From: Rufibacter latericius
GTDB lineage: Bacteria > Bacteroidota > Bacteroidia > Cytophagales > Hymenobacteraceae
Direction of reading: 5' to 3'
Length of the DNA: 64,000 nt
NCBI RefSeq assembly: GCF_003721515.1
Contig: NZ_RJJD01000023.1
Location: 117,735-181,734 of the forward strand
Below the pieces are notes generated by a model that ran no database searches, was not told where the DNA came from, and worked only from the letters and a program-made list of their open reading frames with translations. Each line of letters opens with the position of its first letter. Positions within the stretch are counted from its first letter, which is position 1. Both the position numbers and the translations under genes were made by a program. This document shows positions 26,532 to 36,061 of the stretch, piece by piece.

Positions 26532-29132
26532 TTAGAAATCGAACTTAAAACGGCCTCTGATGCCTACCTCAGAAACCTCGGGGTGATCCAGGTAAGTCAG
26601 GCGTTTCACCACATCTATCCGGAAGAACTTGAGCAGGTTGCCTACGCCCACGCTGGCCTCCATATAAGGTTGCTTTTCCAGGGAGTAAGTAGTGGGCAAG
26701 CCGGTGCTGTAAGCCGGAAAAGCCAGCAACTCCTTGTTTTGCTGCGGATCGTTCTCATCACGCACTTTGCCGTACAGCACCTTTATCGTGGCAAACTCGC
26801 GCAGTTTGGTGTTTTTGATAATGGGCAGTTTGTTGAAGATGAACCCGTTGAAACAATGGTCAATGTTGATGCTGGCGTACTGGTCGCTCACAAACTCCAG
26901 AAAGTTCATGAGGTTGTACGACTGGATCTGGTACGAATACGTCTGGTTGGCGCGGTGAATGGCCAGCAACGGAAACGGCACCTTCCCGAAGATATACCCG
27001 CCCTCGGCGATCACGTCTGAAAACCCTAACTGTGACAGGTAAAACCGTTTGGCCACATTCAGTGTCAGGTTCTGGTAGTCGTACTCCCCGTTAAAAAGTC
27101 CTTTCACGCCGGCCGCCGCCCGCAAGGTAAAGACCGGATAGCGGTTCACGATGGGGAACCGGTATAGCTTGCCCTGCACGTATTCTTCATGCGGCGCCCA
27201 GCGCAACTCCAGCCGAGCCTCAGAGGTGGTGAGGTGGTCTACTTTCACGGGGGCCTCTGGTTCGCCCTCCAGCGGCGGTGTGGCCGAGGCTTTCAGGTAT
27301 TCCAGGCTTCCGGCCGGGGTTTGTCTCCAGTTTCTAAAGCCCACCCGCACCGAGAACCGGCTTTGGAATTCATGCAGGTACTCCAGGTTATAGGTCTCGT
27401 TGTAGAGCCACTTGTCATTGGTGCCTCGTTTAAAGGAAAGCAGGAAATTGTCTTCCTGCACAAACTGCAGGTCCTGCCCCGGGATTTTGGTGTCTTTTTG
27501 GAAACTCGCCCGCAAAGCCCGGATGGGGAACTGGAAGATGGATCGGTCTGAAAGCGAGTATGTGCCGCCAAGAAAGTATTTCCATTTCTGGTCTTTGAAA
27601 CCGTACGCGGCATAGGTCTCAAACATGGTCTTCTTGCTGAAGGTGGTGGTGGTTCTGCCGCCCGCCCGCAACCGGAAGCCTTCTACCGGGTTAAAGCTAT
27701 AAAACGTATTCACCGGCCCGATCTCGAAGTTTGGGCCCGCCTGTTTGTAGCCAGCAATGAAAAGGGTAGCAATGTCCAGGGTTCTTTTGAACGACCGGGT
27801 GTTTCTTAGGCTGTCAATGCTTACATAGGTATTGGCCTCGGAGAAAGTCAGGCTGTCGTGGCGGTGCGCCGCTAAGAAAGCCTCGTTTTGCCTTTTCCCG
27901 ATCGGGTTTTGGCTTAGGGGATTCTCCTCATACAAGTGGGTCGGAGGGGCCTGGTTTACCTTATAGTCTTTGTAGGAAACCGTGCGCTCGCCGTACACGC
28001 CCCCCTTGCTTTTGTCTACCACCGCAAACTCGGTTTTCATGACGCTTTTGCTCAGGTTGTAGCGGCCATTAGGCAGTCGGTCAAAGTCCAGGTTGATGTG
28101 CAGGTCCCGCACCCAGTTGATGTTCACTTTCTTGCCTACTTCCATGTCTACTTTCTGTACCGCGTAATTCCCGTCCATGGTCACGTAGAGCTTGCCGGTG
28201 AACAGGAAATCGGTCTCGTTTTTGGGGTTGAAGGAAAGCTCCGTCAGTTTCTGGCCTTCTACAACCACCGTATCGGTGACATAGAACCGGTAGAACGTAG
28301 GGGCCAGGTCCGCGATGGGGCTCAGGAACTGGTTCGTAAGAATGGTGATGTTGTTTTTGTAGATGTCAATGTCCTGGTACATGTGCTTCACGTAGGAATT
28401 GATCACCACAAATTCTCCAAAATCCACCTTCTTCTCGGCCTGCACCACGGTTTTCTTCTTTTCGGGGTCTTTTTGGAAAAACCGCTGCGAAATAGACTCC
28501 TGCATGTACAGGGGCAGAATGGCAGTTCCGGGCAGGGTAGTGGTATCTATGTTCTTGGTCACGAAGTCATACTTCCTGAACAGGATGTTGTTCCTCAGTT
28601 TCTCTGGGCTATTGCTCAAGGCCAGTTGCAGCTTGTCATACTGCTGGTACTGCACGTAGTCATAGCTCTCCAGGCGGTTCTTGTTTTTGTTGTCCACCAC
28701 CAGCCTGATGAGGTCCACCGCGGGGTTGTTCTTGTTGCTGTAGTTCCGGCTTCGGCCTTTGATCACTACCTCTTTCAGCCTTTTGGACTCACTTTCCATT
28801 TTCACGCTCAAAACGCGGTCTTCTCCCGGCGTGAGCTCCACGGTTTTGGTTTTATATCCCAGGTACGTGAACTGAATCTTGCTGATGGCCTGGCTGGTCC
28901 TTAGCGCGAAGTTCCCCTCAATGTCTGAACTGGTGCCCAGGCTGGTTCCAGGAATAAAAATAGACACGCCAATAAGCGCCTCGTTGGTGACAGCGTCCTT
29001 TATGGTTCCTTTGACGGTAATAGCCGCGCTTTGGGCTTGAGCAGGGGTGAAATTTGCTCCTATGGCTAGAAAGGCCAAATAGCAAACCAATAAATGTAAA
29101 GGTTTGATATATACATTCTTAACTGAATACAT
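26532..29132 (-). CDS. DUF5686 outer-membrane protein with carboxypeptidase-regulatory-like domain
   Basis: An 866-residue secreted protein. The signal peptide ends near residue 34. Residues about 37-115 form a CarboxypepD_reg-like beta-sandwich (VKGTIKDAVTNEALIGVSIFIPGTS, LGYKTKTVEL), and residues about 150-866 form DUF5686 with a C-terminal beta-barrel-like part ending in FKFDF, the aromatic C-terminus typical of outer-membrane barrels. It is related in layout to TonB-dependent receptors but has no plug domain. Inside a lipid operon, an envelope export or insertion role for the product is an attractive but unproven idea. Its start overlaps gtrA's end by 14 nt. Confidence 0.82.
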   Translation of the reverse strand: MYSVKNVYIKPLHLLVCYLAFLAIGANFTPAQAQSAAITVKGTIKDAVTNEALIGVSIFIPGTSLGTSSDIEGNFALRTSQAISKIQFTYLGYKTKTVELTPGEDRVLSVKMESESKRLKEVVIKGRSRNYSNKNNPAVDLIRLVVDNKNKNRLESYDYVQYQQYDKLQLALSNSPEKLRNNILFRKYDFVTKNIDTTTLPGTAILPLYMQESISQRFFQKDPEKKKTVVQAEKKVDFGEFVVINSYVKHMYQDIDIYKNNITILTNQFLSPIADLAPTFYRFYVTDTVVVEGQKLTELSFNPKNETDFLFTGKLYVTMDGNYAVQKVDMEVGKKVNINWVRDLHINLDFDRLPNGRYNLSKSVMKTEFAVVDKSKGGVYGERTVSYKDYKVNQAPPTHLYEENPLSQNPIGKRQNEAFLAAHRHDSLTFSEANTYVSIDSLRNTRSFKRTLDIATLFIAGYKQAGPNFEIGPVNTFYSFNPVEGFRLRAGGRTTTTFSKKTMFETYAAYGFKDQKWKYFLGGTYSLSDRSIFQFPIRALRASFQKDTKIPGQDLQFVQEDNFLLSFKRGTNDKWLYNETYNLEYLHEFQSRFSVRVGFRNWRQTPAGSLEYLKASATPPLEGEPEAPVKVDHLTTSEARLELRWAPHEEYVQGKLYRFPIVNRYPVFTLRAAAGVKGLFNGEYDYQNLTLNVAKRFYLSQLGFSDVIAEGGYIFGKVPFPLLAIHRANQTYSYQIQSYNLMNFLEFVSDQYASINIDHCFNGFIFNKLPIIKNTKLREFATIKVLYGKVRDENDPQQNKELLAFPAYSTGLPTTYSLEKQPYMEASVGVGNLLKFFRIDVVKRLTYLDHPEVSEVGIRGRFKFDF

Positions 29133-29490
29133 ATCTCTTTTGTAAGATGAAATTGTAGAAAAAGCCCACCAGCAGAGAAACGGTGACTTTTGAATAGATA
29201 TAGTTAAAACCCAGGTAATGGGTCAGCATGAAAACCCCTGACGCATTCAGGAGAAGACTTCCGTTCCAGACCAGGAAGTACTTGGAGGCTTGGGTGGGGA
29301 TGGTTCTATGGGCGGCCTGGAAAACCCAGTTCCGGCCAATGGAGAAGTGGGTGATTCCTCCGCAGATGGTTCCCAGAACAGTGGCGGCCACATACCAGAG
29401 CCCGCCCAGTTCCACGGCAATAATCGTCACCAGGTAATCCACCCCCGAGGCAAGCAGGGAGGCGAACTGGGACCGTAAGAAGGTAAACAT
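29119..29490 (-). CDS. GtrA-family membrane protein
   Basis: A 123-residue protein with four membrane helices and the GtrA hallmark LASGVDYLVTIIAVELGG, GGITHFSIGRNWVF and FNFILQKRYVFS (here YNFILQKRYVFS). GtrA-like proteins are thought to flip or present polyprenyl-linked or lipid-linked sugars across the inner membrane. In this operon it could flip the inositol lipid or its precursor to the periplasmic side. It abuts the PgpA-like gene without a gap. Confidence 0.85.
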   Translation of the reverse strand: MFTFLRSQFASLLASGVDYLVTIIAVELGGLWYVAATVLGTICGGITHFSIGRNWVFQAAHRTIPTQASKYFLVWNGSLLLNASGVFMLTHYLGFNYIYSKVTVSLLVGFFYNFILQKRYVFS

Positions 29491-29949
29491 TTAGAATAAG
29501 TCGAAGAGTAGAAGGAGTTGTAAAAGCACGTTCGCGTAGATCCCGGAGAGTACATCATCTAGCATGACGCCCCAACCGCCGGGCAGCCGCTCGGTCTTCC
29601 TGATGCCGAGGGGTTTTACGATGTCAAAAAAACGGAACAACACAAGTGCCGCTAAAACTGATTTAATTGTCACTGGTATAAACAGCAGGCTGATGCACAT
29701 GCCGGCCACCTCGTCGATGACCACCTTCTTGTCGTCTTTGCCCCAATAGGGTTCCACTTCATTGGCAGACCAGACGCCCAGGGCGGTGACCAGAAAAGTC
29801 ACACTGGCTTGCCAAAGCACGAGCCCCTCCCCACCGCCGGACCAGAGGTACCAGCAAAGGCAGGTGGCCACTGCGGCCACGGTACCTCCGCCTTTGCCCA
29901 CGTACCCTATTCCTAAGCTGGTGGAAATGAGTTTGTGCAGTTGAATCAT
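29491..29949 (-). CDS. PgpA-like phosphatase (probable phosphatidylinositol-phosphate phosphatase)
   Basis: A 152-residue membrane protein of the PgpA family. The catalytic acidic motif VIDEVAGM is followed by FRFFDIVKPLGIRKTERLPGGWGVMLDDVLSGIYAN, matching the family signature almost completely. Classical PgpA removes the phosphate from phosphatidylglycerophosphate. Between inositol-phosphate synthase and a CDP-alcohol phosphotransferase, the most economical role is removal of the phosphate from phosphatidylinositol phosphate to give phosphatidylinositol. That specificity is inference from context. Confidence 0.87.
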   Translation of the reverse strand: MIQLHKLISTSLGIGYVGKGGGTVAAVATCLCWYLWSGGGEGLVLWQASVTFLVTALGVWSANEVEPYWGKDDKKVVIDEVAGMCISLLFIPVTIKSVLAALVLFRFFDIVKPLGIRKTERLPGGWGVMLDDVLSGIYANVLLQLLLLFDLF

Positions 29950-29956
29950 AGGGTAA

Positions 29957-31282
29957 TTACAGCGTGTCGACCAGGTCCTGGTAGTAGTCCAGGCCCAGGT
30001 GGGTGATCAGGTCCTCGCCCATCATGTGGCGCAGGGTGTTCTGCAGCTTCATGAGCTGCTTGAAGATGTCGTGCTCCGGGGCCAGGCCCTCCGCGGTCTG
30101 CGGTGACTTGTAGTAGAAGCTCAGCCACTCCTGGATGCCGCTCATGCCCGCCCTCTGCGCCAGGTCGGTGAACAAAGCCAGGTCTAATACAAGGGGCGCG
30201 GCCAGGATGGAGTCGCGGCACAGGAAGTTGATCTTGATCTGCATCTGGTAGCCCAGCCAGCCGAAGATGTCGATGTTGTCCCAGCTTTCTTTGTTGTCAC
30301 CATGAGGCGGGTAGTAGTTGATCCTGACCTTGTGGTACATGTCCCCGTACAGCTCGGGGTTTGACTCCGGGCGGAAGATCTCGTCCAGCACGCTCAGCTT
30401 GGAAACCTCTTTCGTTTTGAAGTTCTCAGGGGCATCCAGCACGTAGCCATCACGGTTACCCAGGATGTTGGAGGAGAACCAGCCCTTCACGCCCAAGGCT
30501 CTGGCGTGCAGGCCCGGGGCCAGGATGGTCTTCATCAGCGTCTGCCCGGTCTTGAAGTCCTTGCCCGAGACGGCGATGCCGTGCTCTTTGGCCAGCTCCA
30601 CCAGGGCGGGGATGTCCACCGTCAGGTTCGGGGCGCCGTTGGCGAAGGGCACGCCCATCTTGATGGCGGCATACGCGTAGATCATGCTCGGGGCGATGGC
30701 CGGGTCGTTGCCCCGCAGTCCTGCCTCAAAAGCCTCAATGGATTGGTGTACCTCAGACTCCTCGGTGTAGATCTCGGTGGAGCCGCACCACACCATCACC
30801 AGGCGCTCGCAGTTGTTGGCTTCCTTGAACTCGCGGATGTCGTCCATGAGCATCTCGGCCAGGGCCATTTTGTCGGCACCCTCTTTCACGTGGGTACCGT
30901 CTAGGTTACGGGCGTAAGCTTTGTCAAACACTGCTTTCATAGGCTTCAGGGCCTCCAGCTCAGGTTTGATGGCGTGCAGCAGCATCGGCTCCAGCACTTT
31001 AGCGTTCACGGCTGCTTCAAACACGTTATCGGCGTACACGTCCCAACCCCCGAACACGATGTTTTCCAGGTCAGCCAAAGGCACGAATTCCTTGATGAGG
31101 GGGAAACGGTCATCGGTACGTTTGCCCAACCGGATGCGTCCCATTTGGGTGAGGGAGCCTACTGGTTGCGAAAAACCTTTCTTAATCGATTCAACTCCGG
31201 CAATGAGGGTAGTAGCCACAGCTCCTAAGCCGGGCATCAAAATGCCTAACCGGCCGTCGGCGTTCTTAACTTGGAAATCCAT
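29957..31282 (-). CDS. myo-Inositol-3-phosphate synthase
   Basis: A 441-residue NAD-dependent enzyme converting glucose 6-phosphate to inositol 3-phosphate. Motifs: Rossmann GILMPGLGAVATTLIAG near the N-terminus, VFGGWDVYADN, VPFANGAPNLTVDIPAL, VSGKDFKTGQTLMKT (catalytic lysines) and SWDNIDIFGWLGYQMQIKINFLCRDSILAAPLVLDLA. The last block is diagnostic for this family. It supplies the headgroup for the operon's inositol lipid. There are 26 nt between the cerR-like gene and this gene. Confidence 0.93.
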   Translation of the reverse strand: MDFQVKNADGRLGILMPGLGAVATTLIAGVESIKKGFSQPVGSLTQMGRIRLGKRTDDRFPLIKEFVPLADLENIVFGGWDVYADNVFEAAVNAKVLEPMLLHAIKPELEALKPMKAVFDKAYARNLDGTHVKEGADKMALAEMLMDDIREFKEANNCERLVMVWCGSTEIYTEESEVHQSIEAFEAGLRGNDPAIAPSMIYAYAAIKMGVPFANGAPNLTVDIPALVELAKEHGIAVSGKDFKTGQTLMKTILAPGLHARALGVKGWFSSNILGNRDGYVLDAPENFKTKEVSKLSVLDEIFRPESNPELYGDMYHKVRINYYPPHGDNKESWDNIDIFGWLGYQMQIKINFLCRDSILAAPLVLDLALFTDLAQRAGMSGIQEWLSFYYKSPQTAEGLAPEHDIFKQLMKLQNTLRHMMGEDLITHLGLDYYQDLVDTL

Positions 31283-31308
31283 AGTTTTTATTAATGTAAA
31301 TCAATTGT

Positions 31309-32291
31309 TTATAACCACTTATTCTCCTTATACCACCTAATAGTATGCGAAAGCCCTTTTTCAAGGTCATACTCTGGGGTATAGTGTAAGTCTCTTTGAA
31401 GGCGATTGATGCTGCAGTTCCAGTTCTCAGCTACCAGTTCGCTTAGTTTTTCCCGGTTCAGGGCCGGGGTTTTGCTACCGGCCATTTTCTCAGACAGCGT
31501 CGCCATGATTTTGACCAGACTCAGGGGAAGATGGAACCGGAAAGCTTTCTTCCGGAGGGCCTTTTTCGTGAAATCTGCCAGGGCATAGCGGTCGTAGCTT
31601 TTGCCATCTGACACGTTGAAACTGGCGTGCGTAACCTCAGACGTCAACGCCTGCATGACCGCCTTGGCCAGATCCTTCACATACACGAAACTCAGCTTCT
31701 GGCTTCTTTTGCCTATGTAAGGATCCAGCCCTTTGCTGATGGTGGAGAACAGAATGAAAATATCCTTCTCTCTTGGTCCATATACAGCGGTAGGCCGCAT
31801 CACCACCAGGGGGAGTTCTTTTATGTCGGCCAGATATTTCTCCGCCAGCAGCTTGCTTTTGCCGTAGTTCGTCACCGGTTTGGCGGTGCTTTCCTCAGTG
31901 ATGGGTTGGGCTTCTTTATAGGAAACCGGCCCCAAAGCCGCCAAGCTGCTAATGAAGACAAACTTCTTAAGAGGAATAGCCGCTTGAACTGCCGCCAAAG
32001 CCAGGTTCCGGGTGTACTCGGCGTTGACTTTGTTGTATTCCTGCGCGTCTTTTGCTTTGGTGATACCGGCAGCGTGGATGATGTAACTGTATTGCTTTTC
32101 CTCCAACTCCTTTTGCAAGGTGGCCACGTTGGTGAAATCAAGGTGCGTGTACTGAATAGGGAAGGCCTTTAAGTGGCCTACCTCGCTGGAGGGGCGCACC
32201 GCCGCAAAGACCTCTAGTCCTGCGTTCAGCGCTGCCTCCACCAGGTGATAGCCCACAAAGCCACTGGCGCCCGTTATCAGTACTTTTTCTT

Positions 32292-32295
<4 letters not shown>
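31309..32295 (-). CDS. cerR: NAD-dependent epimerase-like reductase, CerR type
   Basis: A 328-residue extended short-chain dehydrogenase. The Rossmann motif TGASGFVGYHL is at residues 8-18, and active-site elements are FISSLAALGP and NYGKSKLLAEKYL (Tyr/Lys pair). Next to a serine palmitoyltransferase and a GNAT-like ceramide synthase, it matches the position of CerR, the reductase that acts on the keto group after N-acylation in the bacterial ceramide pathway. Alternatively it is a nucleotide-sugar epimerase, but no sugar genes are nearby. Its ATG overlaps the upstream stop (ATGA), indicating translational coupling. Confidence 0.82.
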
Positions 32296-34641
<2,346 letters not shown>

Positions 34642-34731
34642 TTACTGGTATCTTTTTCGCCGCAAGTGCAGATCTCTTTCAACAGGGAATCAATGGAAAC
34701 TCAGGGGATGTTGAGTCAGTTTGCGTGTAGG

Positions 34732-34750
34732 TAGTTGATGTGGTCAACTA
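34732..34750. promoter_or_regulatory. MarR operator candidate O1 upstream of spt
   Basis: TAGTTGA-N5-TCAACTA, seven-base perfect arms. It lies 91 nt upstream of the spt ATG. Confidence 0.75.
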
Positions 34751-34770
34751 CTCGTGTGGGGGGCGAAAAT

Positions 34771-34793
34771 TTTAGTTGATAAGGTCAACTAAA
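34771..34793. promoter_or_regulatory. MarR operator candidate O2 upstream of spt
   Basis: TTTAGTTGA-N5-TCAACTAAA, nine-base perfect arms and the same five-base spacer as O1, 13-14 nt from the marR stop. Confidence 0.8.
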
Positions 34794-34806
34794 TATACAA
34801 AAAATT

Positions 34807-35229
34807 TTAAATATTGTCTCTTAAGTGCAATGCTACTTTTATAAAAGTAGAAACTTCTTCTTTAGAAAGCCCTTCCTGCATTCTAGAATTAACTTTGGTT
34901 TCAATCTGCAGGGCTTGTTTTAACAAAGCTTTTCCTAAAATGGTCAGGTGCAGGGTCTTTTTTCGTCGGTCACAGGTGTCACCCGTTCGTTCTACCAGTT
35001 TTTTCTCCTCAAGGGCGGCAATCACCCGTAGCACCGCAGATTTGTCAATCTTCACAATGTCTGCCAGGTCTTGCTGGATCAGTTTGTTGTTCTTGGAAAG
35101 AAGGTTCAGGAAAATGAAATGCTGGTACGTAAGCTCCAGGCCTGATTTCTCAAACTCTCTTTCTACTGCCTTCCCCAGAACCAGTCCGGTTCTGGCAATC
35201 AGTAAGCCAAGATGTGATGCATCATTCAT
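34807..35229 (-). CDS. MarR-family transcriptional regulator
   Basis: A 140-residue winged-helix regulator from the ATG at 35229. Recognisable parts: dimerisation helix MNDASHLGLLIARTGLVLGKAVEREFEKSGL, HTH LIQQDLADIVKIDKSAVLRVIAALEEKKLVERTGDTCDRRKKTLHLT with the DRR wing motif. A TTG 51 nt upstream would put the start inside a long palindrome, so I reject it. It sits immediately upstream of spt on the same strand, and the same palindrome occurs before marR and twice before spt. It probably represses itself and the sphingolipid operon and is released by a lipid or phenolic ligand; the ligand is unknown. Confidence 0.88.
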   Translation of the reverse strand: MNDASHLGLLIARTGLVLGKAVEREFEKSGLELTYQHFIFLNLLSKNNKLIQQDLADIVKIDKSAVLRVIAALEEKKLVERTGDTCDRRKKTLHLTILGKALLKQALQIETKVNSRMQEGLSKEEVSTFIKVALHLRDNI

Positions 35230-35260
35230 TTCTTTCGCATTAACTGAGGCAAAGTTGATA

Positions 35261-35287
35261 ATAATAGTTGATGAAGTCAACTATTAT
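35261..35287. promoter_or_regulatory. MarR operator candidate O3 upstream of marR
   Basis: Eleven-base perfect arms ATAATAGTTGA and TCAACTATTAT with a five-base spacer, 32 nt upstream of the marR ATG. It is the longest and most perfect of the three sites, as expected for autoregulation. Confidence 0.85.
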
Positions 35288-35488
35288 CTGGTATCCTTTA
35301 CGATAGTACAGGCATGGTTTTTAACTTGTTATTTGGAGAAGGGAAATTGGTTTTCAAGCTTCTGTTTCTACCAGTTTATCAGGTAGGTAGCAGTAGTCAA
35401 TCACTAAAATGACTTTACTCTATCTGAAACTTTCAAAGCTTATCGGCGCTGGAGGGATCTCCAGGAGAAAGCTAAAAAGGGGAGGGCT

Positions 35489-35524
35489 GTTTAAGGCTTC
35501 TTTTCAAAAAAGAGGGCCGAAAAC
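35489..35524. repeat. 36-bp family repeat copy
   Basis: GTTTAAGGCTTCTTTTC and AAAAAAGAGGGCCGAAAAC. It is nine bases from the next copy, the only close pair in the window. Confidence 0.7.
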
Positions 35525-35533
35525 AGGAGAAGC

Positions 35534-35568
35534 GTTTTGGTGCTGTTTTCCTGTTTTCGGCCCTAAAA
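35534..35568. repeat. 36-bp family repeat copy, right arm rearranged
   Basis: GTTTTGGTGCTGTTTTC is normal, but the right half carries TGTTTTCGGCCCTAAAA instead of the complementary GAAAACA run. It directly follows the acp stop. Confidence 0.6.
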
Positions 35569-35575
35569 AGTAACC

Positions 35576-35830
35576 CTAGCCCACTTTCTCGGTTTGGGTA
35601 GATACAAATTCCACGAAGTCGCCCACGGTATTCAGGGGGACTTCATCCGGAATGACAATCTTGAAGCTTTTCTCCAGCTCCCAGATGATATTGACCACAT
35701 CCAGGGTGTCAAAGTCAAACTCTTTGTTCAGGTTGGAGGATGTTCTAAGCCGCGAAGGCTTGATTTCCCCAACTTTGCTGATAATATTTAGAACCTCCTG
35801 GCTTACAGAAGGGGTGGCTACGGCTATCAT
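35576..35830 (-). CDS. Acyl carrier protein-like, Thr at the phosphopantetheine position
   Basis: An 84-residue four-helix acyl carrier protein. The helix-2 motif that normally reads D-S-L reads FDFDTLDVVNII, with codon ACC (Thr), so the serine that carries 4'-phosphopantetheine is missing. The rest (KVGEIKPSRLRTSSNLNKEF, IVIPDEVPLNTVGDFVEFV) is typical. It sits upstream of the marR/sphingolipid block on the same strand, where a dedicated sphingolipid carrier protein would fit. Whether it can be pantetheinylated on Thr, or acts in an apo role, is unknown. Confidence 0.82.
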   Translation of the reverse strand: MIAVATPSVSQEVLNIISKVGEIKPSRLRTSSNLNKEFDFDTLDVVNIIWELEKSFKIVIPDEVPLNTVGDFVEFVSTQTEKVG

Positions 35831-35890
35831 ACTGTTTTGTAAACGTTTTCTTATAGAGGATGCTTTAAAAGGGTATCCTTCGGATGGCTA

Positions 35891-35927
35891 CTTTTCGGGC
35901 TTTCTTTCCAGAAACTTGCCTCAAAAG
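35891..35927. repeat. 36-bp family repeat copy (37 bp)
   Basis: CTTTTCGGGCTTTCTTTCC and AGAAACTTGCCTCAAAAG, upstream of the acp gene. Confidence 0.55.
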
Positions 35928-36009
35928 GGCGAAAGACAATTGTAGGTACAAATGTACAACACTCCCGGGTTTATCTGCTACGCCTGCCGGTTTCCTATGG
36001 GTAAGTGAT

Positions 36010-36034
36010 AAAAACGGGCGCAAAATGCGCCCGC
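36010..36034 (-). terminator. Rho-independent terminator of the RND operon
   Basis: On the minus strand CGGGCGCA-TTT-TGCGCCCG is followed by TTTTTATC, beginning 28 nt after the pump stop. Confidence 0.88.
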
Positions 36035-36061
36035 CTTTACATCATTCATTATTGTAGGTTA

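Larger units (their letters stand above)
35230..35575. other. Intergenic region between marR and acp
   Basis: Contains the marR operator palindrome and two copies of the dispersed repeat (35489, 35534). No gene is supported. Confidence 0.6.

Noticed and set aside
34807-35280. TTG start of MarR at 35280
   Set aside because: It would place the start codon inside the O3 palindrome; the ATG at 35229 gives a normal MarR N-terminus.
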